Assembly: GCF_030253575.1 (NCBI RefSeq) | Contig: NC_080569.1 | Location: forward strand, 25,742,501 to 25,806,500 | Source: Rhododendron vialii | Lineage: Eukaryota; Streptophyta; Magnoliopsida; Ericales; Ericaceae | Length of the DNA: 64,000 nt | Reading direction: 5' to 3' | In this document: positions 32,911 through 45,038 of the stretch, piece by piece | Numbering within the stretch: position 1 is the first letter of the stretch | How the letters are laid out: every line of letters starts with the position of its first letter | Notes under the pieces: generated by a model | Seen by the model: only the letters and a program-made list of their open reading frames with translations | Told to the model about the DNA's origin: nothing | Database searches by the model: none | Translations under genes and position numbers: made by a program

Positions 32911-34614
32911 ATGAATAGAGTGCTGACTCTCTTGGAAAATCAGCAACCAGCAATTCCACCTCCAGCTGTGCAACAAGTAACCACAACCCCAACCAGTAAG
33001 AAACCTTGATCTAAACCTTCCCGCCAATCCACCTCAACAACAAGAACCTATTGTAAATGAAGTACGAGTAAGGGGTTTCCAGAAACTGAAACCGCTAACT
33101 TTTTCGAGGGGAATCGATCCTATAAAAGCGAATGAATGGTTAGAGTCGATGGAAAAAATATTTTTAGTTATGAGATGCATCAAAGTCGGAAAGGTTGCTT
33201 TGGCTGCATATAATCTAACCGGAGAGGCACAACGGTGGTGGACTCTAACGCTGAAAACTGAGCCTAGAATGGAATGAACCCGCTTCTTAAGTAGTGTTTA
33301 ACCAAAAGCACATTCCCCAATCCATCAAGTGTTGGAATATTTTTAATGAAAATAAATATTAACTCCTCACCTTTAGTGTTTTACCGTTACAATATTAATG
33401 TAGTTTTGAAATATCGGTTACAAAATTAAGCGTATTTATGCTCTATCACTATCTCTATACTAATGGCTATTACTTCTATATATATGCGTATCTCATACAA
33501 GGGAATTAAAAGGAAAATAGAAAAGATATATACACATGTTCATAGAGATGTACACAGAGAGATACAAACATGTTTGTGTGAGTTCACATTCTATTGTCTA
33601 TATTTTCTATGTTGATTGGGCAACTCAGTTTGTAACTCGTTCAAACCTCCCGGTGGTCGTGAACATCGGATGAGGAATGCTTGTGAGCGTTTGGGTTTAA
33701 TCTTGGGGCTAGTACACTCCAGTGAAACCTTCACGAGGAGAGGAATATTAGCCTTAAGACATTGATTACACGACTCTCAATCTCACAGGCAACATCTTTC
33801 TTACTCTTAATATTTTCATATTGTCTTATTTCTAACTTGCTGTATTTCCATATATTATGTGCTCTAATTATTCTTGTGAAAAATAATATTTGTGAATAAA
33901 AATCCTAACATCAAGGACGGTAAGAGTATGGAATTTCAAAATCTAAAGCAAAGTGGCAAGATGACAGTGACCGAATATGAGGCACAATTTACCACACTTG
34001 CAAATTATGCCGAACATTTTATTCTGGTTGATAATATGAAGGCAAGAAGATTCGAGGACAGTCTTCACCCTGACTTGCGAAAAGCAATTAAACCCCTGAA
34101 GTTGCCAGCATATGCAGAAGTACTAGATCGGGCACTAATGCTTGGAATAAAAGAAGAAAATACTAAGCGATTTCAGGAGTCAAAGAAGCAAAAGGATTAC
34201 GGTGGTAATGAATAGATGAATAACGGACATCTGAAAAGACAGAATGGTGGTAATCCCAATAGAGGAAATCAGAATCAGAACCACAGCCAAAATCAGGGTG
34301 AATTCAAACCACTATGCGCAAATTGTGGAACTAACAATATGGGAGAGTGCCTAAAAGGATCTGGAGTTTGTTTCCTGTGTAAAGAACCAGGGCATGTAAA
34401 AAGAAGCTGCCCGCAGCCCGAAGCTGCGAGCAAATGGAGAGTGCAACCTGGGAATGCGAATCCAGGGAGAAATGAGAATGTGGGACGCAACTACAATAAC
34501 CAGAGACAAACAGGGAATGCGGCGCAAGGTCTGGTCCAAGGAAGGGCTTATGACTTAGTCCAAGAAAATGCAAGAGTTCGAGAACGTGGCGGCCGGTATG
34601 ACACACTCTCTTGA
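32911..34614 (+). pseudogene. Ty3/gypsy gag remnant
   Basis: 32911-33300 reads as the start of gag, with LTFSRGIDPIKANEWLESME and AAYNLTGEAQRWW. A stop replaces Trp near 33275 and a frameshift follows near 33292. After the solo LTR, gag resumes: MEFQNLKQSGKMTVTEYEAQF, then an amber stop at 34213, then a zinc knuckle CFLCKEPGHVKRSC (about 34372-34413). There is no protease, reverse transcriptase or integrase. Confidence 0.85.
33330..33910 (+). mobile_element. Solo LTR inside the gypsy gag
   Basis: 581 bp with ends TGTTGG and CCTAACA and a 5-bp target duplication TCAAG (33325-33329 and 33911-33915). Removing it and one repeat reconnects the gag frame. Orientation is not certain. Confidence 0.85.
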
Positions 34615-34864
34615 GTATTTGGCCTCCACCCCTAACATTACTCATATACCTGAATTGTTTGGAGATAAGTTATTAGATATACGTTTCCTTAGTAGGATAT
34701 ACCCTAGAGTACGGTTCAGCCTCAAAGGTTTATGGTAATTTAGTAAGGGAAACTTAACTGTTATCTAATTACCAAGAACACAACTCATTTTGAGGTTATA
34801 ATCAATTACCTAATTATTTAGTGAATTCAAGTTTGGAGGATCAAACTTCATAACGTCGGGAGAC

Positions 34865-35500
34865 TGTAAAACCCCGATCTCTAAACATGTGACTACATGA
34901 ACTTAACTGGGATAATTGACGCTAGTGATTATTTTAAAAGAGTAAATAAGGACGCTTCTAGATAATAATTTGAGGCCGTCGAATACAAAATTCTCATACC
35001 AGTCGGTCCTGCCCCAGCCCCCGGTGAGAGACTAACAAAATATAATCCATTTATAGGAGCTATTGAGTTTGGGTTCATCTTATGTCCTCTAAGTAAACAA
35101 GCAAAAGAAATTAAAAAGCCCCCCACTTTAGTTTGAATTAGCAGAAAACGCAAAAATAAGAAGCTCATATTTGTGCTACATAGCCATAAACTAACCCAGA
35201 AAATGTACTACCAATACTCATCGCAACAACTAAGAATTTTGATCAAAACAGGGATGGGAATAACACGTTATTTACGAAGGGGAATTGTAGGGCTAAAAAT
35301 GTCACTTGATTGTCGGAAAAGGGTCGCCGGAAAATTGGGTTGCAGGTTTGGAAAAGAGGACTTTGATTGAGGTTCAACCGATTTTGATAAAAAATAAAAG
35401 AAAAGAAAAGAAAGAAAAGAGTAAGGTAGAGCCGCTTAGGGTTTGGCTGTTAGGTTGGCGTGAAAATAATGGCGGGAAAATGTAGCAAGGAGGGAAAAGG
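34865..35500 (+). mobile_element. Probable gypsy LTR fragment
   Basis: It starts TGTAAAACCCCGATC, a typical opening of plant gypsy LTRs, shortly after the gag remnant. The right end cannot be placed. If it is the element's own LTR, pol was deleted. Confidence 0.45.
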
Positions 35501-35945
35501 GGCTTTGTAGGGCTTTGATCTCGTACATTTCAGGCCCAACTGTGCTACCACACAGACTTTTTTATGCATATTGCGCACAAATCATTGTGTTGGGCCCAAT
35601 CCAAGTCTCACACAAACTATCCAATTCGTTTATTAAATGTAAAATATTTTTTCAATGGCCCCCTTGAAAAACCACTTCAATTTGATACCTAAAAATACTC
35701 GATTTAATCATCTAACTTTTTATTTAGATTATTGGATCAAGCATCTATAGGTGTTGGATTGAGCTAATTTTTTTAAGGAGCCTTTGAAAACATTTGTTAC
35801 ATTAAATTAACGGATTGGATCATTCTTGAAGTAGGCCCCACATGATGATCTGTGTACAATCTTTGTAGAAAAAGTCTGTGTAAACAGATAATGTTTCAGC
35901 CCTAGGCTTGGCATTCAATTTAGACACACTCACCTGAATTATTAA

Positions 35946-36243
35946 GGGTACTGCTAAATACAACTGCGAATTTACTACATGTAGCCAATTCATAAAAGGA
36001 AATTTTTGGATTCCCTTTTATGAATCAATTTTTCTAACACCACACCCAATCACACACCCAAATACACACTCATACTCACAATAAAAATGGAGCCCACATA
36101 CACTGGGTGTGTAGTGTGTGCGGGCTCCACCCCTATTGTGAGTGTGGGTGTGTATTTGGGGTGTGTAGTTGAGTGTGGTTGTAGAATGACTCTTTATGAA
36201 TTAGCTACATGTAGTAAATTCGCAATTGTATTTAGCCGGGCCC
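35946..36243. mobile_element. Inverted-repeat MITE with 8-bp target duplication
   Basis: 298 bp flanked by ATTATTAA (35938-35945 and 36244-36251). Arms of about 45 bp pair closely, for example CTGCGAATTTACTACATGTA with its complement near 36208-36227. The core 36045-36170 is a second palindrome rich in ACACACCC and GGGTGTGT. Confidence 0.85.
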
Positions 36244-36629
36244 ATTATTAATCCGGACAAATTTGTCAAATCTGCAGGAAAAAATAGGACGCAAGGGTGG
36301 ATTATTTTTGTCTTTTTCATAATTTGTTCAATGGTCTCTTATTGTCAGCCTACTGAGCTGACGATAAGCACACAAAAAAATAAGAAAAATACATATTTTG
36401 TGTACCTTTTACACCCTTTAATACAAATCTACGCATTTCGTATTGTCAACCTATTGAGTTGATTTTAGAATTTTTCTTTTTTCAAACTCGATTATATTTA
36501 CTTTTAATCTAAGTTGTTATGTCTGTATTTGATTTTTTTTTTATATATTTATTAATTTTGCGCCAAATTTTTGTAGATTATTGATTTGTCTCGACGAGAG
36601 GAATCGAAGAAGTAAAGTTTTTCAATCAT

Positions 36630-36775
36630 TCTACCACCACACCCAATCATACACTCACACTCACAATAGGGGTGGAGCCCGTATACACTACACATCCAAT
36701 GTGTGTAGGCCCCAATCTTATTGTAAGTATGGGTGTGTAGTTGGATATGGTGTTAGAATTATTGAATTTTTTTTT
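36630..36775. repeat. Partial copy of the 35946 element core
   Basis: It repeats the CCACACCCAATCA..GTGGAGCCC..GGGTGTGTAG palindrome of the neighbouring MITE without its outer arms. Confidence 0.6.
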
Positions 36776-38124
36776 CCTTTTACAGTTTTACCCAAGTATT
36801 TTAATTCAACTTATCAATCATGTCACCGAAAAATATTGCCTCCTTCCAAACCTCCGCCATAGCCTCCGCCGATCATCAACCGCTACCTCCAAAACTTGCA
36901 ATAGCAAACCTCCCGAAAAAGCACTAATTAGAAGACCCAAGCCAAACCCGAGGATCCGATATTGATCGACAGCACGCCTTCCCGCCGGAGAGCGCAAAAG
37001 AAAATTAAGTCCATATGGGAATTGATTTTGCACTCCCCTCCTCGAGTGTGCCCTTTGATTTTTTGATCATTAATGAAAAAAAAATTAAGTCGATCAGACA
37101 TTGGTAAAAGCTTGATCGAATCATATTGGTCTTTTAAAAAATGAATGTTCATAATTTTTTTTTTGGAACACTCGGAGGCTTTATTTAGCTTACATTTTAT
37201 AAAGTTATTTTTGAGAGTTAAAGTGGTAATAAGTGGAGAGAGATAAAGAAAAAGATTTATTGAAAATTATGCCGAAAGTTAAAAATAGATTTATTGAAAA
37301 TTATGCCGAGAGTTAAAAGTAACTCTCAAAATGTTAAACCAAACGGAGTGTCCTTTCTTTTCCTTTCTTATGCGTCCAATATGCTTTGTCCAAATAGATG
37401 GGAGTGATCAAGTAGTACCCAATGATAAGTGAGTGAATTTGAGAGCCTCTCTATCTTTTCCCTGAGAGAGGGTTAATCCCGGTCAGTATCGTCTCTAAGA
37501 AAAGGCGAGTATGAAGTGTTGGCCCCAAAATTTTTTGCAAAAATAAAGAGTCCCAAAAAGTTGTACAGTATTAATTAGGGGTGATAAATTGAACTCAGAC
37601 CCATCAATTAAAAAATAAACCCAATCCAATTCATTTATTAATTAGATAAGAATGGATTCAAACCTAATTAATCTATTATTAATTGAATCTTAATTGGACA
37701 TTAATTAAATTAACTTAAATGATTCAATAGGTCATGAAAGTAACCCATCAAAATTTTGGTCACTTTACCGGATTTCAAAAGGAAAAGGGGTTGGGATCAT
37801 TGATGGGCGCTGGGGTTGGGATCAATTTCTTCTCTAACGTGTAAGGACCCATTTCTACTGGTAAATCAACCTCCCCTATGACTGCTCTCCTTCTCTCTCT
37901 CTCTTTTATTCAATTCTTACGTGCTAAATTACACGCGTCCAAAATTATTTAGAACGATCCGAATTAAAAATCAATTGTAACAGATAATAATTATTTTGAC
38001 CAGTCAAAATTGAAAACACATCTCATTCATCGATTGTGTGAATGGACTGATGAAATTGCGCTCCGTCGTGAATAAGTTTCTCTCATGGTAGTCTCGCATA
38101 GGGTTTGGATTGAAAAGCTAAGTA

Positions 38125-38440
38125 ACTTTTTTTTTTTCCTTATTTAAATTTTTTTTGCATTTTTTTGTTTTGTGTCAAACTTTTGTGACTTATTGATTCG
38201 TTTTGACGAGAGGAATCAAAAAAGAAAAAAAATTTGATCAAAACTTATAATTTTTTGAATAAAGACAAAAATAAGTCAATAAGACAAAAAATTTACTTAT
38301 TCTTGTCTTTTTGAAAAAATTTATGAGTTTCGATTATAATTTTTTACTTTTCCGATTTTTCTCGACGAGACGAATCACTAATTCACAAAAGTTTGATGCA
38401 AAACTATCAAATATGAAAAAAAAATTAAATAAAGACAAAA
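38125..38440. repeat. Foldback element 1
   Basis: Left arm (about 38125-38275) and right arm (about 38285-38440) are near-complements over about 150 bp, sharing GTCAAACTTTTGTGA, GATTCGT and TTTTTACTTTT motifs. Transcribed, it would form a long hairpin. Confidence 0.75.
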
Positions 38441-38526
38441 AAAAAAGATATATACATCTCGCAACGGGCTAGTTTTGATTCTTATCGAATGGAAAATTTG
38501 ACTTATGAATGGAAAGCTGGCTTGTT

Positions 38527-38842
38527 CGTGGCTTATTTTTTTGTCCTTATTTAATTTTTTTGGCATTTGTTTGTTTTTGTTAATTTTTTTGTGGATTATT
38601 GCTTCGACATGACAGGAGGAATCTAAAAAGTAAAAAATTATGATCGAAACCTAAATTTTTTGAATGAAGACAAAAATAAGCCAATTTTTTCATCTTTATT
38701 CAAAAAAATATGAATTTCGATCGTAATTTTTTACTTTTTAAATTCTTCTAGTCATGACAAAGCAATAATCCTTAAGAATTTGACAAAAGCCTAACAAATG
38801 CGAAAAATATTTGAATAAAGACAAAAAAAAATAAGCCACTTG
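38527..38842. repeat. Foldback element 2
   Basis: Two arms of about 155 bp, starting GTGGCTTATTTTTTTGTC and ending in its complement near 38842, with the loop near 38690. It is the same family as the preceding hairpin; a partial copy is near 36530-36610. Confidence 0.8.
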
Positions 38843-39645
38843 GATACGTTGCAATTTGATAATTAAGAGTGACCAATATGGTAATTAAGTGTACAGGGGT
38901 AATTTGGTCATTTTGTAGTAGAGGGATAGTATGGTAATTTTAGTCCTTTAAATTTACAGGGTAATATGGTCATTTTAGTGTACATATGTATTTTAGTCAT
39001 TTTAGTATATAGTATGTAATTGGGTTAATAGGCGGGGCGGGTTTGCTTTTAAATAAATGGGTTGGATTGGGCATGAGTTATTAGACTCATAATTAATGGG
39101 TCTAAATGGGTCAATGACCCATTAAAAATCCTATCTACTTGCAACTTACCCATTTTGACCCAAACCCGCCCATTTGACGCTCCTAGTATTAATTAAATAC
39201 AAGTCTATAAATCATACTCATTCAATGAGTTTGTTAAATAGGTGAAAATTTGATTATACAAAAATAATTAATACTTTTTCGGTAAAAAGTACCATCTCTG
39301 TTTCACAATAACAGTCTCATTTTTTTTTCTCTTTTCAAATCAAAAAATTAATTACTTCTTTGCATAATTTTTAAAAAAAATTCACACCGTATTAAAGATT
39401 TCGATTAGTACTTTAATTTGGTGCGAAAAAATTCAAAAAATTATACACGAAAGTAGTTGATTTTTTTATTTGAAAAGTGGCACGACTTTTCATAGTAGAT
39501 TCTTAATATGAAACGGAAGGCGCATGTGTCAAAAAAAAAAACTTTTTGTATTTTGTATTTATTTCATTTATTTTATTTTTTGAACATTCCTCACCAGTTT
39601 TAAAAGCAGTCGATGGAGAAGAGACGGGAGCCCTAAAAACGGACG

Positions 39646-41221
39646 ATGAGACGCAAAAGGAAAACCAGTCGCCCCGAGACCACCGCCGTCGATCGAATCA
39701 GTGAGTGTCCTGACTCTGTCCTCGTTCACATTCTCTCCCTCTTAGAAGAAATCGAAGACGCCGTCAGGACCCAAGTCTTGTCCAAACGATGGCGATTCCT
39801 CTGGACCCTCCTCCCTTCCCTCGTTTTCCGTTATACTGCGATTGATGATTACGGCGGCGAGGGCGAGGGTTATGGAGTTGCAAGGAATAGTGTTTTCGTT
39901 GCCTTTGTCGGAAAAACGCTATTTTCTTCTGACTGCAAGCTCAGGAAATTCGAGGTTGATTTTCACTACGAGCCGCGCTTCGCTTCGAATGTCGATTCCT
40001 GGACTCGATTCGTCACAGGAAAGGCCGTCGAGGAGCTTTACCTTCTACTCTTGCCCGAGTTGGGTGAGGAGGGACTTTACGAGTTGCCACAGCTTTTGTA
40101 TGACAATTATTGGTTCAAGGAATTGCATTTTTCATGTTGTAGGGTTATTCCTAGAGGAAATGTTGCCTGGTATTCGCTAAAGAAATTGTCGATTGGGTAT
40201 GTGAAGTTCAGTGATGATGTGATTGAAAGGATATTAGCAGGCTGTCCTGTGTTGGAGACATTGGAATTGCATAATTGCGAAGGTTTTAGTCACTTGGCTG
40301 TCACTAATTCATGTATGAAGAAATTGATCCTGAGAGATTTTTTGGATATTTGGGATGACAGTGGGTTGGAAATTTCGGCTCCTTACCTCCTATCGTTGGA
40401 GATGTCTGGTGTTTTAGGGAAGAGATGTCGATTTACAAACATATCATCATTGGTTGATGCTGTCTTCAACTGCCACTTTGCATGTTTTGAGCAAGATCGG
40501 GCTAATGATTATGAAAGGATCCAAAATATTGTAGTAGTATTTCTTGCAAGTCTTCTCCATGTGAAGAATCTCACGCTAGGTACTTGGGCAATTGAGGTTT
40601 GTATTTCTGCAGTCCTTCTCTTTTGCAATTGAGGTCTCTGTATTACAAGGTATTATTATTGCCTTTCCTTTCCAGAAGAAACTAACAAAACATGAATCTA
40701 CGGTGTTGCATGATTATTGAGTTTGTATAATTCTCCATGGCGGACTACACAATCAAATAATTCTATTGTTACTTGAAAGACGAGAATTGTGAAGTAGAAC
40801 ATTTTGATTTGCTCTTCAAGTCATCAATGTTCTATAGATTTCTTAGATTTTGAGGTTATAGCATAAACCCATAGCCTATCGGACGCTTGCTCCCATTAAA
40901 AAAGTTTGATTGATTACACCAAGAAGTCATTGAAAAGGGTTTTTTAGCTGTAAATGGTGCCTTGTACAGGATTCATACCTAGAGCTGAATGCTTAAGTAC
41001 GAAGCAACTCATTCTATATATAACAAATTTAGCGCGGCGGGACATATATGGACTTTGGTCATGAGATCAATTGATTACACCAAGAAGTCATTGAAAAGGG
41101 CTTCTTAGCTGTAAATGGTGCCTTGTACAGGATTCATACCTAAAGCTGAATGCTTAAGTACAAAGCAACTCATTCTACATATAACAAATTTAGGGCGGTG
41201 GGACATCTATGAACTTTGGTC

Positions 41222-41283
<62 letters not shown>

Positions 41284-44200
41284 CCTTTATGTGGATTTGG
41301 ATAAGAGAGAGAGCCATGGTCATGTTTCAACCTATCAAAGTGTGTTAATGTCAATCAAATGTACTATTAGGTGCTAAGTACTCAATCCTGACTCTTCACC
41401 TCTTTCTACTTACTTTTGCTCCTACTTTGCAAAAGCTCTACCCTCTGTCTTTTCGTATCAAAAGGGATTTTAGGGCATAGGACTTTGAAGTCAAAGTTGT
41501 GAACCTCTTTTGAACTAAAGATCTGCATCTTTTCTTGTTTTATGAATTTTGAAAGTTGTACGATCTGTCAAATATCCTAATGGTCTTATCCTCTTTTTGT
41601 CCTTCTGAATCTTTTTCAGGTGCTATCAATTATGGAAGCTAAAGGCTTGAGTTCTCCATTGTTGAATTGCGAATGTTTAACACTAGATACAAAGATAGAT
41701 AAATATGTCCTCCCTGGGATAGCAAACGTGTTCAAAAGTACTCCTAATGTGGAGGCATTGATCATGACCTGGTCCTTTTCCTCACCGGAGGTGCGATTTC
41801 TCGGAGCCCTTTTCATATATTCTCTGGATTATTTCATAAAGATGTGCAAAAAAATTTATTGGTTACAATGGTTAGATATTCTTTTGTATTCTATCTTTAT
41901 TTGTCATATCTAATAATTCCAAGCAGTATCACTAGCTCATGGCTACTTAACTTTGTCTGGGGTGCCTCTCTATTGGGAGTGACTGATGAACAATTTCTCA
42001 AGATTGCAAGTCATTACCTTGAATTAACAACTTCCCTGCCATGTTTATGCCTTCACTTAATATCCTCGTAAATGACCAATGATATACTCGTTGAAATGTA
42101 CAAACAGTTGCCGTAGTGGGAATTTTGGACACTACTCGAACCCTACACGAAGACTGAGGGTTTGGGTCGACAACTTTTTGAAATGAACACGAATGTGACA
42201 GTGCCCGACCACACAAATTTAACAGGACGAATACGGATTGGAGCAGCATAGCTCAAGAAGGACATGGATTACTGTCTCTTTTTTTTTGCGTCGACCTGTT
42301 AACCCAAGTGAGACGACGCAATACATACTAGTCTTGTAGTTCACAATCTATATTGAAGCTTATGTCATAGTTGTGGTGGGTGTTGGTTATTTACTTTAGG
42401 TAAACTCGGTACTATAATCTATATTTAATATTGATGTCTAGTTGATGCTTGAGGCATTTTTTAACGTGTAGTTTATATGATTTAATTTTTCTTATTGGTT
42501 TAACCGATTGTGCGTGTAGCATTTTTACATGTATAAATTTTTTAATGTTATTTAAAAAATTTAACAAAAAGGGTTAGCAGAGTCAACCCTACACGACACA
42601 TTTTTAAGCAGGTCGGGTGTATCAAGATATATGACACAAACCTCGAAAGGATATGAGTCATATGACTCAAACATGATACAACACGATGCAATGCCCACTC
42701 CTACCAGGACACAGAACACGGCAAATTCTAACAGATGGGGATATGGATACGACACAACTGAATATATAGATGTTGATTCAAGTTGGCTTCAAACTATATT
42801 GATCAGTGCCTTTAGGCACGAGCAAATGCTAGTATATGTACATTATAGTGGTATAACAGAAACTGATGTTATACTTTGCAAATGATACCGTTTTTTATTT
42901 AGATATACTACTCCATATAAATATCAGGTTGAATTTGGTTTATCTGCAATTTTTACCTTTAATTGGTCAAAGAATATAATTTGACCCCAGAATAAAGTTG
43001 TTAAAACTTTAAATCGATTTCTGCCATGTTTTCACTTGTGTCTAACTTCAGACCCGTGTATTTGGTGTGTGCCATGGTTAAAAATTAAGAGAAGAAAATT
43101 AATCTGATACGCGTGGTGGCATGTCCATACATGTCCCTTCGCATCCTCACTTGTGTCTTACTTGAGATGAGTGTATCCAGTGTGTGTCGTGGTTAACAAC
43201 TAATAAAAGTAATCAGACCCGCTAGGTGGTGTGTCCTGCCGTGTTCTCACCGTGTCACGCATACCCAGAGTGTTCAACACGAATATGGGGACAATTATGT
43301 ATGGCAATACTGTAGGTGGACAAAATCCGCCTAGTGCTTGTAAAAGCTTTTCTGTACGGTAAGCCTCATGTGCTTTCTCTGCCGGAACCCTAGCTGCAAA
43401 ACAGATAAGGGTGAGCTCACCTTTGCCTCGTTGGCAAAGGCCTAAGTATCACGTACTAGAGAAACCCTAATTATCAATAGAAAAGTATTGAATGCAACGT
43501 ATTGTGTACCTTTTACCTTTAGGTTTATCTCATTTATATAGACACTCAGATGCTTGGTGCCCAAGCATCCTTGCTGCCCTAGGTTTCCTTTCTCGTATAG
43601 GAACCCAGGATACTCCGGATCCTCATTCCCTTATCAGATCACTTCTTTAGCCCTTTTGGGACTCTTTTCCGTAACGGGCCAAACATCCTACTCTCATTAG
43701 GAGACCCACGCAGATCCGTTATTCACGGGATCCTATTCTATCACGGAGTACAGTTGTACTGGAACATTCTGGAACATTCCTACCGCCCTATCACTTAAGG
43801 CAGTATTGACAAGAGTTCTTCCTCTGTTCGGCCATCTTATTGCCGAACAGACTACGTCTACTAAACGACCCCTCATGTCTCCTGACTTTACCGCCAACCA
43901 CCACATTCCTCGGCAGTATGATCCATTTTACTCACATAGTGACCTCACATGTCACGTGCTCGGCTATTAATTGTACTTGCTCGGGAGTACCTCCCTACAA
44001 ATACTTAGATTTTTAATATGTGGCTTTATGTGTTTTCATCTGCAGCTCTATGGGATCGAAAGCACGATGCTTCTCAATTACGATGAAGAGCGGTATTGGA
44101 CATCACAAAAGTGGACTTACAAGTGCTTGGTGCTGCATCTAAAAAATGTTACGATTAGTGATTGTTTAATGAAGTATAATTGTGAGTCCAACTTTTTTTC

Positions 44201-44354
44201 TTTCATACAATTTCTGTTGAGAAATGCAAGAGTGCTGCAAAAGATGGTTATCAGTACGCCAAGTGATGCTCGGCTGAAGGAATATTTTGAAGCAGCTAAA
44301 AAGCTTTTAAGCTTTCCCAGATCCTCTCCTGATGCAGCAGTTATCTTCTGTTAG
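39646..44354 (+). CDS. F-box/LRR protein with C-terminal FBD domain, three exons
   Basis: Exons 39646-40596, 41620-41790 and 44046-44354 join in frame (all phase 0, GT-AG) into 476 residues. The F-box lies at about residues 14-60 (VDRISECPDSVLVHILSLLE, SKRWRFLWTLLPSL). LRR-like text follows (WYSLKKLSIGYVKFSDDVIERILAGCPVLETLEL), then LEISAPYLLSLEMSG, and an FBD domain in exon 3 (YWTSQKWTYKCLVLHLKNVT, LLRNARVLQKMVIS). The family serves as substrate receptor of SCF-type E3 ubiquitin ligases through SKP1; the target is unknown. The upstream ATG at 39613 is closed by a stop. Introns carry a tandem duplication, a (GA)n and a solo LTR, yet the frame is intact. Confidence 0.85.
40909..41230 (+). repeat. 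161-bp tandem duplication in F-box gene intron 1
   Basis: 40909-41069 and 41070-41230 are nearly identical (ATTGATTACACCAAGAAG at both starts). A (GA)n run begins where the second copy ends. Confidence 0.9.
41224..41281. repeat. (GA)n microsatellite
   Basis: GA dinucleotide run of about 58 bp in the intron. Confidence 0.95.
43311..43999 (-). mobile_element. Solo LTR in F-box gene intron 2
   Basis: 689 bp with ends TGTAGG and CCTACA and target duplication AATAC (43306-43310 and 44000-44004). The copied intron at about 23707 has the uninterrupted site CAATACTT. A TATA-like CTATATAAATGAG reads on the minus strand, suggesting that orientation. It ends 46 bp upstream of exon 3. Confidence 0.85.
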
Positions 44355-44378
44355 TAAGAACTGATCAAAGAGCACCAC

Positions 44379-45038
44379 CTTTTTTTTTTGGTTACCAAAG
44401 AGGGCCTAGGTCCTAAGAATCAAAAACATCTGACACAATAGCTCGATATACTCTGAGTCTGTCACGATCATCGCTCAGAACATCCAGCACCTCTACCGGG
44501 GCTTGATCAAACACTTGTTCACTTCTGTCTAACTGAAGACCCAACCCAACTAGTTTATGTGCACATCTATTTCCTTCCCTCCAACCAAAGGTAAAGTGAC
44601 AGATCCAGCTCATTTTAAGTTGTTCATTGATCAACATAATCATAATCAGGTTGTAATTAGGATCAAAGGGATGTTGATTCGAAATTGCACGGAGAGCCAT
44701 TTGAGAGTGTTTCCAACACAACACGCGGCAAACCCATATTCCACACAAGTTTGAGACCTCTCCAACTGCCCCAAAGTTCAGCTCTTAATGCATCCGCATT
44801 ATCGATTCTGCAAGCAAAGCCCCTTATCCAGTTCCCACCATCTGCAACTACTCCTCCAGCCGCAGCAAATCTTGGGTTTCCATTTGATGCCCCATCAACA
44901 TTGATTTTGAAAGTACCCCTATGAGGAGCCTGCCATTTCACAACTATCCTTCTGGGAGAGAGTTTGCTGGAAGGATAAAGCACTAACCACTTCGGCAGCC
45001 GAACGGCGAATCTCTTAGACATTGGGTCTCGCGGATAT
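44379..45038 (-). mobile_element. L1-type LINE 3' end with RNase H domain
   Basis: Flanked by ATCAAAGAGCACCAC (44364-44378 and 45039-45053, 15 bp), with a poly-T run at the low end as its A tail. Minus-strand frames read KWQAPHRGTFKINVDGAS and AAGGVVADGGNWIRGFACR, then, after a shift, MSWICHFTFGWREGNRCAH. This is an RNase H-like domain (RVT_3). It lies just past the stop of the intact F-box gene, probably in its 3' UTR. The copy at 24045 lacks it. Confidence 0.9.

Larger units (their letters stand above)
37576..39185. mobile_element. hAT-type non-autonomous element with nested hairpins
   Basis: 1610 bp with ends TAGGGGTGATAAAT and, inward from the right, TAGGAGCGTCAAAT. It is flanked by the 8-bp duplication GTATTAAT (37568-37575 and 39186-39193). 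No transposase is seen. Two large foldback segments lie inside. Confidence 0.75.

Noticed and set aside
39290-39530. Weak inverted ends (CATCTCTGTTTCACAATAA and ATGAAACGGAAGG) before the intact F-box gene
   Set aside because: Too diverged to call a MITE with confidence.
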